From positions 248,001 to 312,000 of the forward strand of contig JAHHGX010000031.1 of assembly GCA_019359675.1 (NCBI GenBank): a stretch of 64,000 bases of DNA, read 5' to 3'. Position 1 is the first letter of the stretch. Each line of letters opens with the position of its first letter. Both the position numbers and the translations under genes were made by a program. The stretch comes from Calothrix sp. FI2-JRJ7 (lineage in GTDB: Bacteria > Cyanobacteriota > Cyanobacteriia > Cyanobacteriales > Nostocaceae). Positions 1 to 8,886 of the stretch are shown piece after piece. The notes under the pieces were generated by a model. It was not told the DNA's origin and searched no databases. It worked only from the letters and a program-made list of their open reading frames with translations.

Positions 1-561
1 GAGGGTATTAGTAGCACGCAGCGTTCTTTAATCTTGGTTCGTGATGATAAACCTTATCAAAAAATTGGCGACTTGGCTAATCAAGTTATTGCTTTAGGTA
101 AACCTGGTTCCGCTGCTGCTTTTTATGTGCCATTGTACGACTTGTATGGAATGACACTAGCACAAATCAAACTGGCGCCAACTCCAAAAGCTGCACTAAC
201 CTGGTTAAGCGATAGCACTGTTGAAGCTATTGCTATATCTGAAAGTGATTATGAGACTTTGGTGCGCGAATTTCCCCAAACCAAGTTTAGAGTTTTACAT
301 ACAAGTCGTTGGATACCAGCAGGTGTTGTATTAGCATCACCAAATCTCGACCGTAGGCTATTTTCTGTAATCCAAAAATCGATGCGTGAGGCGCCTGCTG
401 ATATTGTCGCAGATGCTGGTTATGTGCCTACTGCCAAAATACCCAATTACGAACAGTTTATAAAACTAATCGAAAAAGTCCGACCGTTCGAGGAAAAAGT
501 CAAACAAACCCCCGTTGTCTTAGTACCCACAATATCAGCCACAACACCAAAAATTAAATAA
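1..561 (+). CDS. PhnD-like phosphate/phosphonate-type substrate-binding protein, 3' part
   Basis: The reading frame is open from base 1, so the gene starts outside the window; about 186 residues are visible. The sequence resembles the C-terminal lobe of PhnD/SsuA/transferrin-like periplasmic binding proteins: a 'lGKPGSAAAF..PLY' segment near the left edge, then a conserved-looking 'AIAISESDYE' and 'IPAGVVLASPNLD' region. Such proteins bind small anions for ABC importers or act as sensor domains. The next gene, 51 bases downstream on the same strand, is a Ser/Thr kinase, so a signalling role is as likely as import. The ligand cannot be told from this fragment, and no membrane or lipoprotein signal is visible because the N-terminus is missing. 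Confidence 0.7.
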   Translation, partial: EGISSTQRSLILVRDDKPYQKIGDLANQVIALGKPGSAAAFYVPLYDLYGMTLAQIKLAPTPKAALTWLSDSTVEAIAISESDYETLVREFPQTKFRVLHTSRWIPAGVVLASPNLDRRLFSVIQKSMREAPADIVADAGYVPTAKIPNYEQFIKLIEKVRPFEEKVKQTPVVLVPTISATTPKIK

Positions 562-566
562 CAAAA

Positions 567-592
567 TGTAGAGACGTTACATGTAACGTCTG
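567..592. repeat. Palindromic 'gtagagacgt' repeat, short copy
   Basis: Nine-base arms (agacgttac / gtaacgtct) flank a two-base centre. It belongs to a dispersed palindrome family also seen at about 17965, 18060, 27926, 53003 and 59319. It lies between the PhnD-like gene and the kinase. Confidence 0.6.
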
Positions 593-612
593 CATCACTA
601 GGAGTAATACAT

Positions 613-1947
613 ATGTCTGGGTTCCCCTTAGCAGGTTCAGAAATAGCTGCTGGAACATTAATCGATAATCGTTACATAATTCAAAAGCTGCTCGGACAAG
701 GAGGACTTGGCAGAACTTATCTAGCTTTTGATACCCGTCGTTTTAATGAAGCTTGTGTTCTAAAAGAGTTTGCCCCTATTGGCACGGGTGAAAGCGGTAT
801 AGAAAAGTGTCGCAATTTATTTAAACGCGAAGCCAAAATTTTGCATCAACTCGAACACCCACAAATTCCCCGCTTTTTGGCGTGTTTTGAAGGAGAAGGC
901 AGATTATTTTTGGTGCAAGAATACGTTGATGGTAAGACTTATTCGGCTTTACTGCGCGAACGGCAGCAGCAAGATAAAGTTTTTACTGAGAACGAAGTCA
1001 TCGAGTGGTTGAATAAATTATTACCTATACTTGAGTATATACACGAGCATAATATTATTCATCGTGATATTTCCCCCGATAATATCATGTTGCCTTCAGG
1101 AAAAGATTTACCCGTATTAATCGATTTTGGGGTAGGTAAACAAATTGCCGACTTTAATGACAGTAGTAACGGCGAACAGGTAACTTTTGTTGGCAAAATG
1201 TCATTAGTGGGAAAAGTCGGATATGCACCACGCGAGCAAATTAGTATCGGGATGTGTTCACCTAGTAGCGATTTATATGCTTTGGGTGTTACAGCAGTTG
1301 TGTTATTAACGGGTCGTGACCCATCGTTTTTGATGGACCAATACTCTTTAGAGTGGAAATGGCGATTTTACGCTAATGTTCGCGATGATTTTGCACAAAT
1401 TCTCGATAAAATGCTGATTGATATTCCTAAAAACCGCTACCAGTCAGCATCTGAAGTTATTCAACACTTAGAACAATTACAGGCGCCACCATCTAACAAT
1501 CTACCAAAAACCGAGATTAACTTACCATATAGTTTGTTACCCAAGTATGATACATTGTCTGATAATTTATCCGTCCAGTTACCTCCACAAATACCTAATA
1601 CATCGTGGCAACGACCATTAATTAGTACCCAATCAGATAATACATTATACAGTACATTTAGTAGTACAATTGGTAATACTTCTAATACTTCAAATAACGC
1701 ACAAAATAATTTTAATGAGAATGATAATATAAATCATGCGACTCGATTACCATCACTAGACGTAGATTTTATTGAGCGTTGTGAGCTTTCTCTAGCTTAT
1801 TACATAGGCCCAATGGCTAATTTGATTATTGAAGAAGTACTAGCAGAAAATCCAGATATTTCCCACTATCATTTTATTCAGCTTCTTTCTAGAGAAATTA
1901 CTGACTCGCGCGATGCTATTGAATTTTCACGTAAACTATTAGGGTAG
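613..1947 (+). CDS. Hanks-type serine/threonine protein kinase
   Basis: 444-residue cytosolic kinase that would phosphorylate Ser/Thr of unknown targets. Visible motifs: glycine loop GQGGLGRTY (about 28-36), the ATP-anchoring Lys in 'CVLKEF' (about K51), catalytic HRD (150-152) with Asn157, and DFG (171-173). All catalytic residues are present, although the loop reads HRDISPDN where HRDIKPxN is usual. After the kinase fold (to about 290) come a low-complexity Asn/Ser/Thr linker and a C-terminal domain of about 60 residues with 'YYIGPMA', resembling DUF8082-type domains of cyanobacterial regulators. There is no transmembrane segment. The start is supported by an AGGAG-like site about nine bases upstream. 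It follows the PhnD-like gene closely and may be co-transcribed with it. Confidence 0.9.
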   Translation: MSGFPLAGSEIAAGTLIDNRYIIQKLLGQGGLGRTYLAFDTRRFNEACVLKEFAPIGTGESGIEKCRNLFKREAKILHQLEHPQIPRFLACFEGEGRLFLVQEYVDGKTYSALLRERQQQDKVFTENEVIEWLNKLLPILEYIHEHNIIHRDISPDNIMLPSGKDLPVLIDFGVGKQIADFNDSSNGEQVTFVGKMSLVGKVGYAPREQISIGMCSPSSDLYALGVTAVVLLTGRDPSFLMDQYSLEWKWRFYANVRDDFAQILDKMLIDIPKNRYQSASEVIQHLEQLQAPPSNNLPKTEINLPYSLLPKYDTLSDNLSVQLPPQIPNTSWQRPLISTQSDNTLYSTFSSTIGNTSNTSNNAQNNFNENDNINHATRLPSLDVDFIERCELSLAYYIGPMANLIIEEVLAENPDISHYHFIQLLSREITDSRDAIEFSRKLLG

Positions 1948-2039
1948 GTTGGGTGGAGGCTTTGCGCTCACGTAGTATTCCGAAGGAAAACCCAACATTG
2001 ATAACTATGTGTTGGGTTCCGTCCCTCCACCCAACCTAC
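1944..2039. repeat. Nested inverted repeat between convergent genes
   Basis: Outer arms of 16 bases (1944-1959 and 2024-2039, gtaggttgggtggagg and its complement) enclose inner arms (1989-1997 and 2010-2018). The outer arm overlaps the kinase stop codon. It can fold from either strand and probably terminates both converging genes. A related half-copy occurs near 32176. Confidence 0.7.
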
Positions 2040-2042
2040 AAT

Positions 2043-2951
2043 CTAAGCTCTTGTGTTTCCGTGGGTTTTTTTGAGGCGCCGCATTGCCATTTCTAAGCTG
2101 AACTGCATTCGTCTAAATGCTTTGGCTAAGTTACCAATTTCGTCATTGGAATATTGGTCAAATTCTACATCCATATGACCTGTACTGACTTCTTCGGCGA
2201 CGCGCGTTATGCGTTTGAGTGGGCGAATTACTTGGCTGTTTAAGAACATGTTTACAAGTAATATTACTGCAATAAAAACTCCTGATACTAAACCAATAAT
2301 TACAAACGATGATTTGTTGGCTTTGTCTATAACTTTACTTGCAGGCGCCGATATAACTTGGGCGCCGATTATTTCATTTAATTGCCAGTTAAAACCGTTG
2401 GCACTACCGTAACGCTCAATCTGACTTTTAGGAGCAACATCTGGAGTCGAGTGACATCGTAAACAGCTAGGTTCAGAAACTGATAACGGACGAGCTATAT
2501 AATATATATCTCTACCTGAAACCGCCCGAAAACCACTTAGTTGTTTTAATGCTCTATCATTACGAAATTGGTTAACCAAATTTGTTTCAAAGCTATCTGC
2601 TTTATCACGCAAATTGGTTGGGTTTAATGTTGCTTCTTTATAGAAAAAGTCTCGATAATCTTGTTTTCCTCGCAATATCTCAAATACTTCACGCGCTGAG
2701 TAACCAGGTACAGACTGCGGTAAAAATTTTGTATCTAATTTGTCTACTAATTCCGGGTTAACTTGAGTACTTGTATATTTACGTACTGAAGTCATTGCTT
2801 CCATTAACATTAAACCAGTAGAAGCAATGTCATTTTTAGCATTTTGTTGTAGTAAAGATGACAATGTAAATCCACTTATACCCAAACCAAATACTAATAT
2901 GACAATTAACAATACTGTAAACTTTTGTTTCAAATATAGATTTTTGAGCAT
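2043..2951 (-). CDS. DUF3365 (Tll0287-like) heme-motif membrane protein with HAMP domain
   Basis: 302 residues: an N-terminal transmembrane helix (about 11-31), a periplasmic DUF3365/Tll0287-like domain containing a c-type heme motif CLRCH (C163, C166, H167), a second membrane helix (about 215-238) and a cytoplasmic HAMP domain (about 236-288). The protein ends just after HAMP, so it has the sensor and linker of a receptor but no histidine kinase or methyl-accepting output. It may signal through a partner. Kinase genes on both sides, on the opposite strand, make them candidate partners, which is inference only. DUF3365 domains are known from redox or gas sensor kinases. The ATG chosen gives a proper N-terminal signal-anchor. 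Confidence 0.8.
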   Translation of the reverse strand: MLKNLYLKQKFTVLLIVILVFGLGISGFTLSSLLQQNAKNDIASTGLMLMEAMTSVRKYTSTQVNPELVDKLDTKFLPQSVPGYSAREVFEILRGKQDYRDFFYKEATLNPTNLRDKADSFETNLVNQFRNDRALKQLSGFRAVSGRDIYYIARPLSVSEPSCLRCHSTPDVAPKSQIERYGSANGFNWQLNEIIGAQVISAPASKVIDKANKSSFVIIGLVSGVFIAVILLVNMFLNSQVIRPLKRITRVAEEVSTGHMDVEFDQYSNDEIGNLAKAFRRMQFSLEMAMRRLKKTHGNTRA

Positions 2952-3147
2952 ATTTTTACTAATTTAAGACTTTTCCAAAATATAACAATATAAATTTACC
3001 AATGATGATATTGGTAAACATTCTCTGAGGATATTTTAAGTTTATGTATGTTAATAACAGTTCTGAAAGTCAATAAATATTTAAGTAGAGAATAAAGCGC
3101 GTTTGTTAGGCAATAATACGAAAAATCAAGCTTTTTTATCATATAAA

Positions 3148-4992
3148 ATGGATTGGAACCGAGGAAAATCGTTATTTGGTGGACGCTATATTATTGAATC
3201 GAAACTTGGTGAAGGGGGAATAGGTATAACTTACCTAGCGAGGAACCAAACGTCAGAATTACGAGTAATCAAAACTCTGAAAGAGGAAGTTCTTAATAAT
3301 CGCACATGGAAAGTACAGCGCGATAAATTACGGCAAGATTTCCGCTCGGAAGGGGTGCGTCTTGCAGTGTGTCGTCACCCTCATATTGTGCAAATCGAAA
3401 ATATTTTTGATGAGTATGAATTACCTTGTATCGTTATGGAGTATATCGAAGGTGATGATTTAGGCAAGCTGTTAAGAGAACAAGGTATATTATCAGAGAA
3501 AGAAGCGCTTTTATACACTCAGCAAATTGGAGATGCATTAACTGTTATTCATCAAAAAGGTTTGCTGCATCGGGATATTAAACCGCGCAATATTATCATT
3601 CGTGCAGGTAAACCAGAAGCTGTATTAATAGATTTTGGCATTTCTAGAGAATTTATACCTGGTGTTGTACAGCGTCACACTGTCTATCGAACTCCAGGGT
3701 TTGCACCTCCTGAACAATATCAACTTGAGGCGCCACGTGGCGAGTATATTGATGTTTATGGTTTAGCTGCGACGTTATACACATTATTAACTGGTGTTGT
3801 ACCCACTAGTGCTGACGAACGTAACCGTAGTACACCACTTTTACCACCAAGTCATTTTAATCCGAATATCAGTACTAGTGTTGACCGGGCTATTATGCAA
3901 GCAATGGCAATGCAACCCCAGTATCGTCCTCAATCTGTAAAAGAATGGTTATCACTTTTATCTAGTTTTGCTGGTTCTATAGATGTTGAGGATATACACT
4001 TATCCAATACAATATCACCAGCAACACCCCCACCTAAAATCATACTTAAATCACCCAAACCACCAATTACACCCCAGTTTACATGGCAATGCACCTGTAC
4101 TATTAAAGGACATGCGGGTATGGTTCATGCTGTGGCAATTAGTCCTGATGGAAAATTTATTGTGAGTGGTAGTGGTGACAATAATATAAAGCTGTGGAAT
4201 TTATCTACAGGTCGTAATATCCGCAATTTTGGACGCTGGTTTGCTGGACATAGTGACTCAGTTTGGACGGTAGCTATTAGTCCTGATGGGCAAATACTTG
4301 CTAGTGGTGGTTGGGATAATACTATTAAACTGTGGTTCTTAAATACTGGTAAAAATATACGTACTTTAAACACTCATACTAATTGGGTAAATTCTCTTGC
4401 TTTTAGTCCCAATGGGAAGTACTTAGCGAGTGGAAGTTCTGACTGTAGCATCAAACTTACTCTTATTAGTACAGGTGATGTTATTAATACTTTTTTAGGT
4501 CATACTGATGCAGTGCTATCTGTAGCTTTTAGCCCCGATGGTCAATGTATTGCGTCATCAGGCGCCGATTGTACTATTAAGTTATGGCAAGTTAGTACTG
4601 GTCGAGAAATACGTACATTGGTAGGTCATTCGTTTTTTGTAAACAGTCTGACTTTTGATGCAACTGGTGAAACTCTTATTAGTGGTAGCAGCGATAAGAC
4701 GATTAAATTTTGGCACGGTGTTACTGGCAGAATTTTGAAAACGTTTACAGGACACCAAGGTGCTGTTTCATCTGTTGCACTCAGTCGAGATATGCAAATC
4801 CTTGCTAGTGGTAGCTGGGATAAAACGATTAAACTTTGGCATGTAAGTACAGACACAGAAATTTGTACTCTTACTGGTCATAATAATTACATTAGAACAG
4901 TAACCTTTAGCCCCGATGGACGGACTCTTGTTAGTGCTAGTGATGACGACACTATTAAAATTTGGCGTAACAAAGATTGGCAACGGATGTAA
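3148..4992 (+). CDS. Serine/threonine protein kinase with C-terminal WD40 beta-propeller
   Basis: About 614 residues from the ATG at 3148. A TTG at 3103 would add 15 residues, but the ATG start (MDWNRGKSLFGGRY) matches how related kinases begin. The kinase domain has GEGGIG, the Lys of 'RVIKTL', HRDIKPRN and DFG, so it looks active. A Pro-rich linker leads to seven WD40 repeats, each with a GH near its start and an 'IKLW'-type end; repeat 3 has TH for GH and ends 'IKLTL'. Seven repeats make one complete propeller, a scaffold for protein partners. No membrane segment is seen. This architecture is common in filamentous cyanobacteria; substrates are unknown. Confidence 0.92.
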   Translation: MDWNRGKSLFGGRYIIESKLGEGGIGITYLARNQTSELRVIKTLKEEVLNNRTWKVQRDKLRQDFRSEGVRLAVCRHPHIVQIENIFDEYELPCIVMEYIEGDDLGKLLREQGILSEKEALLYTQQIGDALTVIHQKGLLHRDIKPRNIIIRAGKPEAVLIDFGISREFIPGVVQRHTVYRTPGFAPPEQYQLEAPRGEYIDVYGLAATLYTLLTGVVPTSADERNRSTPLLPPSHFNPNISTSVDRAIMQAMAMQPQYRPQSVKEWLSLLSSFAGSIDVEDIHLSNTISPATPPPKIILKSPKPPITPQFTWQCTCTIKGHAGMVHAVAISPDGKFIVSGSGDNNIKLWNLSTGRNIRNFGRWFAGHSDSVWTVAISPDGQILASGGWDNTIKLWFLNTGKNIRTLNTHTNWVNSLAFSPNGKYLASGSSDCSIKLTLISTGDVINTFLGHTDAVLSVAFSPDGQCIASSGADCTIKLWQVSTGREIRTLVGHSFFVNSLTFDATGETLISGSSDKTIKFWHGVTGRILKTFTGHQGAVSSVALSRDMQILASGSWDKTIKLWHVSTDTEICTLTGHNNYIRTVTFSPDGRTLVSASDDDTIKIWRNKDWQRM

Positions 4993-5021
4993 CGGATGAT
5001 TTATTGGAAGTCGTAGGGTGC

Positions 5022-5151
5022 GTGACGCTACAAAAACTTGAAAACGAAGCGAATAATCCAAAAGCGTCACGCACCTTACCTCTTTAGTGACGCTACAAAA
5101 ACTTGAAAACGAAGCGAATAATCCAAAAGCATCACGCACCTTACTTCTTTA
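5022..5151. repeat. Tandem 65-bp repeat, two copies
   Basis: Copies at 5022-5086 and 5087-5151 are nearly identical. Each begins gtgacgctac and ends with cgcaccttac plus a T-rich tail. Ends of each unit are complementary (ggtgcgtgacgct type), so each can form a hairpin. A diverged single copy follows aspA at 42538-42596, showing a dispersed family. Confidence 0.8.
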
Positions 5152-5226
5152 GGTAGAAATATGGTTAACCAAAAATTGTGACAATAAGTTGCGGCAACTA
5201 CTATTTTTTAACCAAGATTAATAATT

Positions 5227-6120
5227 ATGGGCTTCGGTATCGGTGATTTGTTCTGGATTTTTCTTTTGCTCTCCTCGCTGCAACCTATCTGGCAACGGCG
5301 CCAAACAGAGTATCGTCGTTTCAGTTCGTTACAAAAGTTCCAGCAGGAACGTAAAACCCGGGTGATTTTACTCATTCACCGACAAGAATCCATCAGTTTG
5401 TTAGGGATTCCTTTATCTCGTTATATTACTATTGAAGATTCTGAACAAATTTTACGCGCGATTCGCTTAACTCCAGAGGATGTTCCAATCGATTTGATTT
5501 TACATACACCTGGTGGTTTGGTACTAGCTACTGAGCAAATTGCCCGTGCGTTAATTCGTCATCCCGCTAAAGTAACAGTTTTTGTACCACACTATGCAAT
5601 GAGCGGTGGTACCATGCTAGCGCTTGCTGCTGATGAAATTGTGATGGATGCTAATGCAGTACTGGGACCAGTAGACCCACAGTTAGGTAATTTCCCTGCT
5701 GCTAGCATTATTAAGGTTGTTGAAGATAAACCAATTGGCGAAGTTGATGACCAAACCTTAATTATGGCTGACTTGTCGCGTAAAGCTATCGCGCAGGTAC
5801 AGCGGTTTGTACGGACATTACTTAAAGATTCCATACCCAAACAAAAGGTTTCACCTGAGAATATCGAAAGTATTATTGACGCTTTAACCACTGGACGTGT
5901 TACTCACGATTATCCGATTACTGTTGAAGAAGCTACCGAAATGGGTTTACCTGTAACTGTTGGTCTTCCCCGTTCGATTTACAATTTGATGGATATGTAC
6001 CCACAACCTCAAGGTGGTAGACCTAGTGTTCAGTATATTCCTATGCCTTTTGATGACAGGCGCCCGATGTTACCTGTACCTAAAGGTAGACCAATGGAAG
6101 AACCTACACAAAAGTATTGA
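5227..6120 (+). CDS. SDH-family Clp-fold membrane serine protease
   Basis: 297 residues. One N-terminal membrane helix (about 5-22) is followed by a Clp/crotonase-fold domain of the SDH protease family (Ser-Asp-His, SppA-like). Visible motifs are 'LILHTPGG' (about 90-97) and the nucleophile in 'YAMSGGT' (Ser126), followed by 'LGPVDPQLG'. The C-terminus is Pro-rich and probably disordered. It would sit in a membrane with its catalytic domain on one face and cleave membrane or signal peptides; the substrate is unknown. It stands alone, ending in a strong hairpin shared with the convergent gene. Confidence 0.85.
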   Translation: MGFGIGDLFWIFLLLSSLQPIWQRRQTEYRRFSSLQKFQQERKTRVILLIHRQESISLLGIPLSRYITIEDSEQILRAIRLTPEDVPIDLILHTPGGLVLATEQIARALIRHPAKVTVFVPHYAMSGGTMLALAADEIVMDANAVLGPVDPQLGNFPAASIIKVVEDKPIGEVDDQTLIMADLSRKAIAQVQRFVRTLLKDSIPKQKVSPENIESIIDALTTGRVTHDYPITVEEATEMGLPVTVGLPRSIYNLMDMYPQPQGGRPSVQYIPMPFDDRRPMLPVPKGRPMEEPTQKY

Positions 6121-6147
6121 TTAACATAGGTTATTTTTAATACTAAC

Positions 6148-6191
6148 AAAATAAATGACATGGAATGGTAATGTTCCATGTCATTTATTTT
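6148..6191. terminator. Bidirectional intrinsic terminator
   Basis: A perfect 18-base stem (6148-6165 with 6174-6191) and an 8-base loop, A-rich on one flank and T-rich on the other. It lies between the convergent SDH protease gene and the peptidoglycan-binding-like gene and should work in both directions. Confidence 0.9.
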
Positions 6192-6269
6192 TGGGAGACA
6201 GGCGCCAATTCTAAATTCCTCTCTCAAGAGTGTCCTCTGTGTAGTTTTGTATAAATAATTACATGCAAT

Positions 6270-6290
6270 GCACAGGCAGGATGCCTGTGC
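6270..6290. repeat. Short palindrome gcacaggca / tgcctgtgc
   Basis: Nine-base perfect arms with a three-base centre, just beyond the stop of the minus-strand gene. No coding role is seen. Confidence 0.5.
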
Positions 6291-6296
6291 TACGGC

Positions 6297-7037
6297 TTAT
6301 CTGGTTGGTGTTGGTGTTGGTGTTGCGGTTGTTGTTGGTGTTGGTGTTGGTGTTGCGGTTGTTGTTGGAGTTGCTTCGGGTGTTGGTGTTGTTTCTGGTG
6401 TTGGTGTTTCGGTTGGCGCCGCTTCAGGTGTTGCGGTTTCTGTTGGGGTTGGGGTTGGAGTTGGTTTTGGTGTAGGTCTGGTTACTGGTTTGCCTGTTGG
6501 TCTTGTCGTTGGTTTGGTTGTTGGGCTAGTAGTTGGGCTAGTAGTTGGTTTTTTCTCTAAGATGTTACTTGCTTCTTGGTCAAGCTTTTGTCTCAAAGCA
6601 AGGTCAGCTATTCCTGTTTCGGTTAGCTGGTTTTTCTTTTGATATGCTCTTACTACTGCTTGCGTTCTGGTACTGAAGTACTGACTGCGAGGTAAAGGAG
6701 GATTGGGTTTCATTACTACGTTGAGGTTTGCTTGCAGAATTTGCATAATTTGCGCGGCAAAGTCCTGGGTTTTTGGGCCTGCTAATCCATCGGCTGGTTT
6801 TAATCTATACCCTGTTTGAAATTCTGTAATCGCTTTTTTGGCATCGGCATTTGTTAAGGGTTCATTGGAAACTTTGATGTTATAACCTAATCCACGTAAC
6901 ACTGCGCGAAATTGCTGCGGTGTATAATTACGTTGACGTACTGCATCGGCTGTATCGGATATTACTACTACTGCGGACACTAAACATGCTGTTGCTATGC
7001 TAAAACTAGATTTTCCTATCCCACACCACATGGTCAA
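6297..7037 (-). CDS. Exported peptidoglycan-binding-domain-like protein with Thr/Pro-rich tail
   Basis: 246 residues. A signal peptide (about 1-32) is followed by two segments resembling peptidoglycan-binding-1 repeats ('FRAVLRGLGYNI...AITEFQTGYRLKPADGLAGPKT' and 'TRTQAVVRAYQKKNQLTETGIAD'), then a low-complexity tail of TPTP/TTSP repeats from about residue 165 to the end. It is likely anchored in or spanning the cell wall, with the tail as a flexible extension. The repeat DNA (6300-6545) is prone to slippage and creates open frames on the opposite strand that are not genes. Enzymatic motifs are absent. Confidence 0.75.
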   Translation of the reverse strand: MTMWCGIGKSSFSIATACLVSAVVVISDTADAVRQRNYTPQQFRAVLRGLGYNIKVSNEPLTNADAKKAITEFQTGYRLKPADGLAGPKTQDFAAQIMQILQANLNVVMKPNPPLPRSQYFSTRTQAVVRAYQKKNQLTETGIADLALRQKLDQEASNILEKKPTTSPTTSPTTKPTTRPTGKPVTRPTPKPTPTPTPTETATPEAAPTETPTPETTPTPEATPTTTATPTPTPTTTATPTPTPTR

Positions 7038-7259
7038 AACTCCTGTTGATTAAATCTGTTGTTAGTAACTAGTTTTTCATTGATTATTGATGATTTTTGA
7101 ATATTTTTGCTGATGTTAATTTAATTTAAATAATTTATTGTGACTTTGCTCTGTCATCCGCCAATAGAGGTATCTTCAAATTAACGAAAAGTTTTGCCAA
7201 TAACTAGAAGTGTTGAGTATAAAAATAATACCCCGTAGATTAAAGCGTAATTTAAAAAG

Positions 7260-8690
7260 ATGATTAACCGAAAAGCTTTGAATAGATGGAGTCTGTGGTT
7301 TGAGCGATTAATGGCTATTACTGCCACAATCAATTTAGGATTTGTTTTATTTGATTTAAGTTACATTCCTTGGCGGGATTTTTACTTACGAAATTTACCT
7401 TCTTTGACTCGTTTGTACGACCCAGTTAAAGGTATACAACTTCATCGTGAAACAGAAGCTTATTTAGTAGCTGTCAGAACTGTCTCGGAACAAGTTAGTC
7501 AAACAGGGTTAAAGTCAAAAGTTGTTGGCGCCCAGTTAGAGGAACTACGGCGCCTGAGTAGTGAGATAATCGACACGAACCCGTTTGCACTGGCAGATAA
7601 AAGTGGAACGCTAGAAAAAATCAAGAACCGAATGCGTGACCATACTGGAGAAAAGTCTGCTAAGAAAGCATTTGCGTTTTTCTGGAGTCAAGCAAATCTA
7701 CAGCAAAAGGGATGGAATCAAGAAATAGAATTTTTCAATCGTAGAATTAAACCGCTAATCGCCACCAACTACTACCGTCAAATTGGTGAGAACGGCGAAT
7801 TTATTGATAAATTTTTTTGGATTGACTTCCCCTTCACGTTAATATTCGGCATGGAACTGCTAGCCAGTAGCTTTTTTATCAAACGTCGTCATCCTGAGTT
7901 TAGCTGGCTTGAAGCTATTATTTGGCACTGGTATAATTTATTACTAATATTACCGTTTTGGCGAATTTTGCGTGTGATTCCTGTTATCATCCGTCTTGAT
8001 AAAGCCAAAATTATTAATTTTCAATCGATTCGCACGCAAGTACATAGAGGTATAGTATCTAACTTCGCAGAAGAATTTACTGAAATTATCGTGGTTCGGG
8101 TGATTAATCAAATTCAGGGTTCGGTAAAGCGGGGTGAATTGACTCGGTGGTTACTTCAAAAAGAAAGTATTCGTCCTTACATTGACCTCAATAATGTGAA
8201 TGAAGTTGAAGCAATTTCTACGATTCTGGTGCAAACGGTAATTTATCAGGTTTTGCCAAAGATTCAGCCCGAAATTACCGCTATTTTACGCCACAATATT
8301 GAAGGTGCCTTAAATCAAGCACCAGTGTATAAAAATTTGCAAGTATTACCTGGTGTTTCGCAATTTCAAACTCAAATCAGCGAACAACTGGCATCTCAAA
8401 TAGCCACAAATCTATATAATGCGATAATTAGCGCCGTTGAAGACCCAGTTTCAGCGAGTCTTTCTAGCCAGCTGTTAGAGCGTTTTACTGATACCCTCGG
8501 CGCCGAAATGCAGAAAAAACACGTAATTACAGAACTGCAAAGTCTAGTTTCTGACTTTTTAGAAGAAGTAAAACTTAATTATGTACAGCGTTTGTCCCAA
8601 GAAGATATCCAGCAAGTGCTTGAGCAAACGCGAAAGATGAAAGTTCAAGCAGTGGTGCATTCAGAAATTGTGCTACCGAAGAGGGAATAG
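7260..8690 (+). CDS. Conserved cyanobacterial membrane protein of unknown function
   Basis: 476 residues. A hydrophobic segment lies near the N-terminus (about 18-35). A membrane region around 190-250 contains 'FWIDFPFTLIFGMELLAS' and 'WHWYNLLLILPFWRILRVIPVIIRLDKA', which looks like an ion-channel-type hairpin with an Arg-rich edge. The C-terminal half is soluble and helical with repeated amphipathic stretches. No catalytic motif is recognised. It could be a voltage-sensor-like or scaffold membrane protein. It lies alone between a minus-strand gene and the rimP operon. Confidence 0.65.
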   Translation: MINRKALNRWSLWFERLMAITATINLGFVLFDLSYIPWRDFYLRNLPSLTRLYDPVKGIQLHRETEAYLVAVRTVSEQVSQTGLKSKVVGAQLEELRRLSSEIIDTNPFALADKSGTLEKIKNRMRDHTGEKSAKKAFAFFWSQANLQQKGWNQEIEFFNRRIKPLIATNYYRQIGENGEFIDKFFWIDFPFTLIFGMELLASSFFIKRRHPEFSWLEAIIWHWYNLLLILPFWRILRVIPVIIRLDKAKIINFQSIRTQVHRGIVSNFAEEFTEIIVVRVINQIQGSVKRGELTRWLLQKESIRPYIDLNNVNEVEAISTILVQTVIYQVLPKIQPEITAILRHNIEGALNQAPVYKNLQVLPGVSQFQTQISEQLASQIATNLYNAIISAVEDPVSASLSSQLLERFTDTLGAEMQKKHVITELQSLVSDFLEEVKLNYVQRLSQEDIQQVLEQTRKMKVQAVVHSEIVLPKRE

Positions 8691-8792
8691 AGAGACTATG
8701 AAACAATACGAGTGCCCTTTCCCCCTTTCATAAAGAAAGTTAATTTATAGCTTCTCGCAACCGAAGAAATGCGCTAAACTCGATTATAGAGG

Positions 8793-8871
8793 CGAACCAT
8801 CTAACGGTTCGTCACAAGACTTCTTGGAAGATATCCTTATCGCAGGAAGTGGGTTGTAGCCCACTTTTTTT
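8793..8871 (+). promoter_or_regulatory. rimP leader with terminator-like hairpin (candidate attenuator)
   Basis: A small hairpin (8793-8798 with 8806-8811) is followed by a seven-base stem aagtggg/cccactt (8847-8853 with 8860-8866) and a T-run to 8871. This is the form of an intrinsic terminator, yet it lies only 15 bases before the rimP start. It could end upstream transcripts or act as a regulated attenuator for the rimP-nusA-infB operon. Leader attenuation before rimP operons is known in other bacteria; here it is inference. Confidence 0.65.
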
Positions 8872-8886
8872 GTTGGAATTTATTGC

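Noticed and set aside
4125-5139. Minus-strand frames under the WD40 kinase and the tandem repeats
   Set aside because: They follow from repeated WD40 codons and repeat DNA; no independent support.
6263-6642. Open frames on the plus strand rich in Val/Gly/Leu
   Set aside because: They are the reverse reading of the Thr/Pro repeat tail of the minus-strand protein.
8776-8830. tRNA-like folded segment before rimP
   Set aside because: The hairpins do not form a cloverleaf and no anticodon or T-arm pattern is present.
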